From: Ensifer sp. WSM1721
GTDB taxonomy: Bacteria; Pseudomonadota; Alphaproteobacteria; Rhizobiales; Rhizobiaceae
Length of the DNA stretch: 64,000 nucleotides
Direction: 5' to 3'
NCBI RefSeq assembly: GCF_000513895.2
Contig: NZ_CP165782.1
Location: 2,867,501 to 2,931,500 of the forward strand
Shown: piece after piece, positions 37,574 through 43,662 of the stretch
Numbering within the stretch: position 1 is the first letter of the stretch
Layout: the number at the start of each line of letters is the position of its first letter
Position numbers and translations under genes: made by a program
The notes under the pieces: model-generated
Database searches by the model: none
Seen by the model: only the letters and a program-made list of their open reading frames with translations
Told to the model about the DNA's origin: nothing

Positions 37574-37619
37574 GCATCATTCTCGTCAATTGATGCAAGA
37601 ATACAAGCATCATGCATCG
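37574..37619. promoter_or_regulatory. Phased half-sites between lrp-type gene and hppD
   Basis: GCATCA (37574), TGATGC (37591), GCATCA (37607) and GCATCG (37614) recur within 46 bp. TGATGC-N10-GCATCA is a perfect inverted pair. The 16-17 base spacing and location just before hppD suit an Lrp-family operator. Confidence 0.5.
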
Positions 37620-37668
37620 GGTTTGCGCCATACTTCAACGGAGTTTGGAGGATAAGAGGAGACTTCCG

Positions 37669-38784
37669 ATGGGCCCGTTCCCGCACGACGCACCGCCTGC
37701 AAATATCTCGGCGGACAATCCCGCCGGAACGGACGGATTCGAGTTCGTCGAATTCGCCCACCCGGAACCGGAGAAGCTCAAGGACCTCTTCAGTCGTATG
37801 GGCTACACGCCGGTTGCCAGGCACAGGACGAAGAACATCACCGTATGGCGTCAGGGCGACATCAACTACATCCTGAACGCGGAGCCTGGCTCGCATGCCA
37901 TGCGCTTCGTCGACAAGCACGGGCCCTGCGCCCCGTCGATGGCCTGGCGTGTCGTCGACGCGAAGCATGCCTTCGAGCACGCCGTTGCGAAAGGTGCCGA
38001 GCCCTATGCCGGCAATGACAAGAGCCTCGACGTGCCTGCAATCGTCGGCATTGGCGGCTCGCTTCTCTACTTCGTGGAAACCTACGGCGAAAAGGGCTCC
38101 GCCTACGAAGCCGAGTTCGAATGGCTGGGCGAGCGTGATCCGAAGCCGGCCGGCGTCGGTTTCTATTATCTCGACCACCTGACCCACAACGTCTATCGCG
38201 GCAATATGGACAAGTGGTGGGCCTTCTATCGCGAGCTGTTCAATTTCAAGCAGATCCACTACTTCGACATCGACGGTCGCATCACCGGCCTCGTCAGCCG
38301 CGCGATCACCTCGCCCTGCGGCAAGATCCGGATTCCCTTGAACGAGTCGAAGGACGACACCAGCCAGATCGAGGAATATCTGAAGAAGTACAAGGGCGAA
38401 GGCATCCAGCACATCGCCGTCGGCACCGAGGCGATCTACGACGCCGTCGACAAGCTGGCCGAGAACGGCCTCAAATTCATGCCGGGACCGCCGGAGACCT
38501 ACTACGAAATGTCGCACGAGCGCGTCCACGGCCACGAGGAACCGGTCGAACGGATGAAGGAGCACGGTATCCTGATCGACGGCGAGGGCGTGGTGAACGG
38601 CGGCATGACGAAGATCCTGCTGCAGATCTTCTCCCGCACCGTCATCGGGCCGATCTTCTTCGAATTCATCCAGCGCAAAGGCGACGAGGGCTTCGGCGAA
38701 GGCAACTTCCGCGCGCTGTTCGAATCGATCGAAGCCGATCAGATCCGCCGTGGCACCCTCAAGAATCCGCAGGCTGCCGAATAG
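37669..38784 (+). CDS. hppD: 4-Hydroxyphenylpyruvate dioxygenase
   Basis: A 371-residue iron(II) dioxygenase that converts 4-hydroxyphenylpyruvate to homogentisate, the substrate of HmgA. It has two vicinal-oxygen-chelate domains. The metal ligands fall in YYLDHLTHNVYRGNM (His), EGIQHIAVGT (His) and the C-terminal FFEFIQRKGDEGFGEGNF (Glu). The ATG at 37669 has AGAGGAGA 6 bases upstream. It ends at a strong hairpin. Confidence 0.96.
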   Translation: MGPFPHDAPPANISADNPAGTDGFEFVEFAHPEPEKLKDLFSRMGYTPVARHRTKNITVWRQGDINYILNAEPGSHAMRFVDKHGPCAPSMAWRVVDAKHAFEHAVAKGAEPYAGNDKSLDVPAIVGIGGSLLYFVETYGEKGSAYEAEFEWLGERDPKPAGVGFYYLDHLTHNVYRGNMDKWWAFYRELFNFKQIHYFDIDGRITGLVSRAITSPCGKIRIPLNESKDDTSQIEEYLKKYKGEGIQHIAVGTEAIYDAVDKLAENGLKFMPGPPETYYEMSHERVHGHEEPVERMKEHGILIDGEGVVNGGMTKILLQIFSRTVIGPIFFEFIQRKGDEGFGEGNFRALFESIEADQIRRGTLKNPQAAE

Positions 38785-38803
38785 ACGGCCGCCGCAATAC
38801 AGC

Positions 38804-38841
38804 CTCACGGCGCCGCACGTCACTTCGTGCGGCGCCGTGAG
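38804..38841 (+). terminator. Strong hairpin after hppD
   Basis: A perfect 16-bp stem, CTCACGGCGCCGCACG paired with CGTGCGGCGCCGTGAG around TCACTT, 20 bp after the hppD stop. No T-run follows, so it is a terminator of the GC-rich alphaproteobacterial kind or a 3' stabiliser. Confidence 0.7.
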
Positions 38842-38891
38842 TAGCCTTCAAGATGATAATCTCGGCGCTGCGCATGCAAAAAGGCGGCGCG

Positions 38892-39674
38892 TCAGTTGCG
38901 CCAACGCGAGGGCATGCGGAGCGAGCCGAGATCCGCTTCGCTTCTGAAGTAGCGCGACGCCGCCTCCGTCCGATTGCGCACGTTCATCTTCTTGTAGATG
39001 TTGCGAACATGCACCTTGACGGTGTTCTCGGAGAGGCCGAGCCGATCGGCGATGATCTTGTTCTGCGTACCCATGCAGATGAGATCGAGAATCTGAATCT
39101 CGCGCGCCGTCAGTACGCCTTTGCCGATGCCGGCGCCGCTTTCCAGATCGATGCTTTCACAAACCGCCTCCTGTTGCGCGACAAGACCACCGGCAGCGAG
39201 TCCTTGTGGCGCCAAACGCCTGAGCAGTGCGGCGGGAAAATGCTCTCCCCCCTTCATGAGGAGGTCGATAACCGTCAGGCAGACGTCGAGATGGAGATTG
39301 CGCGGCAGGACGCCGTGAATCAGTCCCTCGTCAACGAACCCGGCGATCGACGAGTCGAGATCGTCCGCATCCTCTACGACCAGACCGATCGCCGCCTTCG
39401 GATGAAACTCACGGATCATCCTGATGATCGATGGAAATGCCGCCGTGGGCATGCGATAGAGCATGACCAGGCTTAGGTCCACGAGATTCCCGTCCAAAAG
39501 GCCGTCGGCATCGGAAAGGCTCACGACTTCCTGATCTTGAAAACGCGCACTGATCGCCTGCGTCAGGCATTCGGCGAACAGGTCGGTCTTGGCGAGCATC
39601 AGGATCTTACTTTTCTTCTGCAATACCTTGTTGTTATCTTCAAAGTTGCTCAGACTCGAGCTCGTACGATACAT
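38892..39674 (-). CDS. LuxR-type regulator with degenerate receiver domain
   Basis: A 260-residue protein. The C-terminal LuxR/NarL helix-turn-helix (about 195-250) has LTAREIQILDLICMGTQNK, then IADRLGLSENTVKVHVRNIY. The N-terminal 120 residues have the spacing of a response-regulator receiver, but the key residues are gone. The aspartate expected three residues before MP (MLYRMPT) is Leu72, the first-strand acidic pair is replaced by AKTD, and VLPRN has Arg for the late lysine. It is probably phosphorylation-independent. GGAGGGG precedes the ATG. It lies about 2 kb from the type I secretion locus, which it may regulate; that is inference. Confidence 0.85.
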   Translation of the reverse strand: MYRTSSSLSNFEDNNKVLQKKSKILMLAKTDLFAECLTQAISARFQDQEVVSLSDADGLLDGNLVDLSLVMLYRMPTAAFPSIIRMIREFHPKAAIGLVVEDADDLDSSIAGFVDEGLIHGVLPRNLHLDVCLTVIDLLMKGGEHFPAALLRRLAPQGLAAGGLVAQQEAVCESIDLESGAGIGKGVLTAREIQILDLICMGTQNKIIADRLGLSENTVKVHVRNIYKKMNVRNRTEAASRYFRSEADLGSLRMPSRWRN

Positions 39675-39689
39675 TTACCCCTCCTTAGA

Positions 39690-39815
39690 CCCCCATATTT
39701 CTGCGGGTTTCTGACCCGTGGGGAGGGCCCAGTGCTTGAAAATTTATTCGGTTAAAAAAACGAATTTACCGTTAAGGAAAAATTCGTAATGACTAATCTA
39801 TCGTAAATATGGGGG
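39690..39815. repeat. 11-bp inverted repeat flanking the luxR-type promoter region
   Basis: CCCCCATATTT at 39690-39700 and AAATATGGGGG at 39805-39815 are exact inverted copies. The 104 bp between them are AT-rich, with a run TTAAAAAAACG. The pair lies immediately upstream of the luxR-type gene. It could be paired operators or the ends of a very small element. Confidence 0.55.
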
Positions 39816-40788
39816 ATCGCAAACCACCCAAAAGGGCTAGATGAGTGCCACATTCTCGTCTAAATCGTTCGAAAGTGAACCATTTTTGGGCTAATTGGCG
39901 GAAATACAGGCGCTAGGCCAAAGGCAATCCCGCTATCTTCTCGCTTCCAGCGGCGATCCTTTGCTTTTGACGGGTAAATGTGGCGTCACCGGCAGACGGG
40001 AAGAGCGCGCAATCGCGGCCGGTCCCGCCAACCTCCGTCGTTGGATGGGGCCCTGCGACGGCTCGCCCGCCGGGTCATGCATCCACAACCGTACTCACAA
40101 CGAATTACTGCCACAGGTGCTCCGGCGCCGGATCACGCTCCATCGGCCGAAGGGCGTTCCGATCGCTTGCCGGGCGCCTTCTTTCGTGGCTGCAACGGCG
40201 GCTGGCGATGCGCGAGCGGGAAAGCCCGTAAATCTCCAAATATTACCATTGCGTTAACGCGGAAGGCCGATTGACCTGACGACGCACCAGCGCACGAGCT
40301 GGGGGGTCGGCGCGCCGTCTCCTGCCTCGACGCATGCGCTTCGAGCGGTGATGGTCGCAGCCGCAGGGCGAGCGCCGTGAGTCCTAACTACAATTGATAG
40401 CTTTCGCTCCGTCGCATTCCGGATCACACTCCGATCGTCGCACAGGCTTTTGTGCGTCTCCGGGCAATGTCCAGCGTATCCGGAAGTATCTATATTGCGC
40501 ACATATGACTAAGCGTATGACTAAGTATTCAAACACGTAGTAATTTAGGCAGATGCCGCCAAGTATATTGAAAAGTAAAATATGGAAATCGGAACCCTTC
40601 GGTTGAACGAGAAGTTCATCTGAACTGTTAAGAGAGCCAGCGCCCCAAAAATCCCTATAAAAGATGAAAGGGTTTCGGTGCTGGCTCCCTCTTACCACAT
40701 CCTTCGTGACGAGAGCTGGGGCCTGTCCGAACGCGCCGTTAAATCTTTCCGATAGATCCAGAAAATAGCCCGGCTGCCCTGAATTCGC
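39816..40788. other. Long non-coding region before the secretion locus
   Basis: About 970 bp with no credible gene. Open frames of 95-120 codons on both strands lack ribosome sites and protein-like composition. About 40480-40600 is clearly AT-rich compared with its surroundings. I see no tRNA, transposase remnant or terminal repeat. It could hold an unrecognised small RNA or be degraded foreign DNA. Confidence 0.5.
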
Positions 40789-41271
40789 TCAGCGCGGAAA
40801 CGAGTGTCTCTCGACGATACTCCAGATCGCCCTGTTGATCTTCATGATTTGGTCGATCGCCTCGTTGATCCTCGCCACCTCCACATCGTCGATCTGTTCG
40901 ATCTTGCCATACCTGATGGTGTCCTTGCTGTCGAAGATGGCCATCAGCTGCGTGCTTGCCTGGTCACCGGTCTCATCGAACGAATAGACGCAGTGGCTGT
41001 ACTTGTTCCTGAGCTTTGCCCGTTTACCAAGCTGCTGAGTCACGGCCAGAATCTCCTGTCGGCGCTCGGGCGGCGTCTTGGCCATCTTGGCGAGCCGCTC
41101 TACGAGCTCGATGCGGGCGCGTGTCGTATTCAGCGTCAGGAAAATGATGACCGCAGTTTCCTTGTCCACATTCGCAAGGCCGGCAATCAGGTAGATGAGC
41201 AGACTTTCCGTGTTGGTCCACGTGTAGTTCAACTGTCCGATCAAGAGAAGTATCTCGTGAAATCTCTTCAT
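40789..41271 (-). CDS. HEPN-like protein A, left flank of type I secretion locus
   Basis: A 160-residue, mostly helical protein of no family I can name with certainty. It has a hydrophobic start EILLLIGQLNYTWTNTESLL, then LTLNTTRARIELVERLAK, and Arg88-Asn-Lys-Tyr-Ser-His93. R-X4-H preceded by a helix is the catalytic signature of HEPN RNases. By hand it aligns without gaps to the protein at 49420-49914, with about 85 of 160 identical residues and the same R88/H93. Its ATG overlaps the stop of a 49-codon frame (ATGA). It is transcribed away from the secretion genes. The HEPN assignment is inference from the motif and helical pattern. Confidence 0.7.
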   Translation of the reverse strand: MKRFHEILLLIGQLNYTWTNTESLLIYLIAGLANVDKETAVIIFLTLNTTRARIELVERLAKMAKTPPERRQEILAVTQQLGKRAKLRNKYSHCVYSFDETGDQASTQLMAIFDSKDTIRYGKIEQIDDVEVARINEAIDQIMKINRAIWSIVERHSFPR

Positions 41272-41417
41272 AGGCGCTGGTTGTCGTTGCCGACACCTCC
41301 GTCAGGATCACTCATGTCCACTTCCGACAGGTTTCTTCCGATTGGAGTAGCTTTGGCCTTGAAGATCGGCCGCGGCAAGTACCTCGAAAGTGGTAGCGTC
41401 CACAAAACGACTCGCAT
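41268..41417 (-). CDS. Predicted 49-residue protein coupled to HEPN-like gene A
   Basis: An ATG at 41417 on the minus strand preceded by an excellent ribosome site (GGAGGG, 5 bases away). The 49 codons give MRVVLWTLPLSRYLPRP, a basic middle FKAKATPIGRN, and an acidic tail. The stop overlaps the start of the HEPN-like gene by 4 bases, so the two would be translationally coupled. I do not recognise it. It could be an antitoxin-like partner, a leader peptide or an artefact. Confidence 0.45.
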   Translation of the reverse strand: MRVVLWTLPLSRYLPRPIFKAKATPIGRNLSEVDMSDPDGGVGNDNQRL

Positions 41418-41812
41418 GGTTTCCCTCCTATGACTCTCTCTTCCGCAATCAACCCTGAGGTGAGGTAAAAATCCCGCAGCTGCCCTGCGAGCTAATCCGA
41501 ACAGGCAGCTTACAATTTGTGCAGGTTGCAACCAGACTGCCCAGGCAAATGAACGAGCAGGGAGGCTCGGGTCCGGGAGGACCAGGATTGCGCCGGACGC
41601 GCAATGGAGGCGAGGCCCGACTGCTCCAAACAGGGGAGGACTGCTGCTACCGCGACAATCTGTGTGCGAGATCCGGGCTGCGCCAGGCCGCCCCCGCGAT
41701 CCAAATTTCATTGAAATACTTTGTTCATTTCACCCACCAGACCGCATGGCCCCAAACCGCGTGAGAGAAAAAGGCGGTTCGGCTGTCGCGGCCTCAACTT
41801 GAGGACATCTCT
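41418..41812. other. Divergent promoter region of the secretion locus
   Basis: 395 bp between the small minus-strand frame and the low-complexity exported protein. No convincing gene. It must carry promoters in both directions. GAGGA (41800-41804) before the ATG at 41813 is the ribosome site of the next gene. Confidence 0.5.
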
Positions 41813-43552
41813 ATGAGCAAGGATAAACATTTCCTGTGGCCGTGGGACAACCAAAGCCAAGATCAAGATCAGGACCAGAGCCAGCACGAGCTTCAAGCTC
41901 AGCTCGAACTTCAGAAGCAGAAGCAGGATCAGGACCAGGGGCAGGACCAAGGGCAGGATCAGGGGCAAGACCAGACGCAGTCCAGCGAGTCCTATAACCT
42001 CAACGGCAATCTGAACGGCAATGGCAATGCCAATGGAAACGCGAACGCCAACGGCAACGGGAACCTGAACGGGAACGGCAACGCCAACCTGAACGGGAAC
42101 GGCAACGCCAACCTGAACGGGAACGGCAATGCCAACCATAACGGCAACGCCAACCTTAACGCGAACCTCAACAAGAACGAGACGAAGGTCGACGTCGAAA
42201 GCAAGACCGATGTCGATGTGGACGTAGATGTCGATCTTGACCTCTCGGGGTGGGAGCCGACGGACGATGATTTTGTGGATGTCGACAATTCGACCATTCA
42301 CGGCATGGCGAGCGTCAGCTTCAAGGACATCTTGAACGACTCGCTTAATGGCTCCGGCAACGACGTTGGTAACGTCTTCAGCCAATCCGCCATCATGTCG
42401 GATGACGACCATCTGCACGACGTTTCGAACAGTGGCGTCCTGAACCAGAACGGCAACGCCAATGCCGGCTCCGCCACGTCTGACGACGGCATCGACGCCG
42501 GCGGCGACGGCGGCTCGGGTGGCGACGATGCCGATGCCGACGGCGGCAATGGCGGCGACGGTGGCAACGCACTTGGTGGCTTCGCCGGTGGTGGTAAGGC
42601 GATCGGCAGCGACGCCATCAACAATGGCTCTGCTGCCGGCGGCGATGGCCTCGGCGGCATCGCGGCAAGCGTCGGCGTCGGTACGGGCGGCACGAGCGGT
42701 AGCGCCAACGGCGGTACGGCTACCGCTGGCAACGGCGGTAACGGCGGTGCTGGCCTCGGCGTCGGACTCGGCCTCGGTGTTGGCCTCGGCGTCGGCGCGG
42801 CAGCCGGTGGCGACGGTGGCAACAGCACAGCCGGCAACGGCGGCGAGACGGGTGACGTCGAAAGCGACGACGCGAACGCTAGCGATGCCGGTAACGGCGG
42901 CGACGGTGCCGATACCGGCGACTTCTCGATTCCGATCCTGAACTTCGGCGGCGATGGCGGCGACAACGATGGCGGCAACAGCATCGCCGTTGGCAGGACC
43001 GGCAACGCCAATGGTGGCAGCTCGGGCGATGCAGGTGACGGCGGCGACGCGCTGGGCGCAGGCGTTGGCGTAGGTGCAGGCATCGGCCTCGGTGCCGGTA
43101 ACGGCGGCGGTGGTGGTGGCGGTGGCTCAGCTACCGCGAACGGCGGAAGCACCGGTGCTGCAGGTGGCGGCGTCGGGACCGGCGGAGCTGCGACCGGCGG
43201 CGACGGCGATGGCGGCCTTGCCCTCACGGGTGCATGGGCAGGCGACACCTGGGCCGGTGGCGGCGTAGCCGGTGATGCCACGGGTGGAGCTGGCGGCGCT
43301 GGTGGAGCTGGCGGCATCGCGACGACCGGGGCTGGCGGAGCTGGCGGAGCCGGCGGCACGTGGGGTTCCTACAATGGAGACGATAGTTTCCTCGAAGGAA
43401 TCTCCTCGGCAACGGCCGATGCGGTGATCGACACCAACGCCTTCAACCAGCAGATCGTGCTCGGCGCCAATCTGCAGGGCAATACCATCGACATGACGGT
43501 CGTCGGCGGCAACTACAGCAGCACGACGGTTGGCGAGGACGACGACGCCTGA
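41813..43552 (+). CDS. Gln/Asn/Gly-rich low-complexity protein, probable type I secretion substrate
   Basis: A 579-residue protein of striking composition. Residues 20-60 alternate Gln with Asp or Gly (QDQGQDQGQDQ). Residues 62-125 are Asn-Gly-Asn-Ala-Asn-Leu repeats. Next comes an Asp-Val run (DVDVDVDVDLDLSGW) and, from about 215 to 520, a Gly-rich region with Asp, Ala, Asn and Ser. The last 65 residues are of normal complexity (FNQQIVLGANLQGNTIDMTV) and end in GEDDDA. There is no Sec signal, membrane helix or cysteine. It is not a canonical RTX protein, since GGxGxDxxx nonapeptides are not regular. Its place before an ABC/membrane-fusion pair suggests C-terminal-signal export. A surface fibre or matrix role is inference. 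Confidence 0.8.
   Translation: MSKDKHFLWPWDNQSQDQDQDQSQHELQAQLELQKQKQDQDQGQDQGQDQGQDQTQSSESYNLNGNLNGNGNANGNANANGNGNLNGNGNANLNGNGNANLNGNGNANHNGNANLNANLNKNETKVDVESKTDVDVDVDVDLDLSGWEPTDDDFVDVDNSTIHGMASVSFKDILNDSLNGSGNDVGNVFSQSAIMSDDDHLHDVSNSGVLNQNGNANAGSATSDDGIDAGGDGGSGGDDADADGGNGGDGGNALGGFAGGGKAIGSDAINNGSAAGGDGLGGIAASVGVGTGGTSGSANGGTATAGNGGNGGAGLGVGLGLGVGLGVGAAAGGDGGNSTAGNGGETGDVESDDANASDAGNGGDGADTGDFSIPILNFGGDGGDNDGGNSIAVGRTGNANGGSSGDAGDGGDALGAGVGVGAGIGLGAGNGGGGGGGGSATANGGSTGAAGGGVGTGGAATGGDGDGGLALTGAWAGDTWAGGGVAGDATGGAGGAGGAGGIATTGAGGAGGAGGTWGSYNGDDSFLEGISSATADAVIDTNAFNQQIVLGANLQGNTIDMTVVGGNYSSTTVGEDDDA
41936..42133 (+). repeat. In-frame tandem repeats in the low-complexity gene
   Basis: A 12-base unit (CAGGACCAGGGG and variants, coding QDQG) repeats about four times near 41928-41975. 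A 24-base unit beginning AACCTGAACGGGAACGGCAA repeats three times at 42062-42133, with one substitution in the last copy. Near-identity at the DNA level points to recent slippage-type expansion. Confidence 0.8.
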
Positions 43553-43601
43553 CCGTAAAGCGACGTCACCGATCCGCATTTTTCGGAATCGGGCATTGAA
43601 A

Positions 43602-43632
43602 GGGACTGCGCGGGTTCGCCCCGCGCAGTCCC
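43602..43632 (+). promoter_or_regulatory. 13-bp hairpin between the two exported-protein genes
   Basis: GGGACTGCGCGGG and CCCGCGCAGTCCC form a perfect stem around TTCGC, 50 bp after the low-complexity gene and 30 bp before the next start. No T-run follows directly. It may allow only part of the transcription to continue, giving more of the first protein than of the transporter. Confidence 0.7.
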
Positions 43633-43662
43633 ACAGCACTGAAATAAAAAAGGGGGCTGACA

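Noticed and set aside
40384-40698. A 104-codon minus-strand frame in the long intergenic region
   Set aside because: No ribosome site, mixed composition, and it crosses the AT-rich patch without codon bias.
42062-42133. Tandem 24-base units, considered as a CRISPR-like or VNTR array
   Set aside because: The units are contiguous without spacers and code in frame for NLNGNGNA, so they are a coding repeat.
42298-43359. A 353-codon Pro/Ala-rich frame antisense to the low-complexity gene
   Set aside because: It is the mirror of the Gly-rich codons (GGC/GCC) on the other strand; it has no ribosome site and its composition follows from the plus-strand repeats.
41813-43552. RTX toxin or haemolysin interpretation of the low-complexity protein
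   Set aside because: Gly-Asp pairs are frequent, but the regular GGxGxDxxx nonapeptide is not, and no toxin domain is present.
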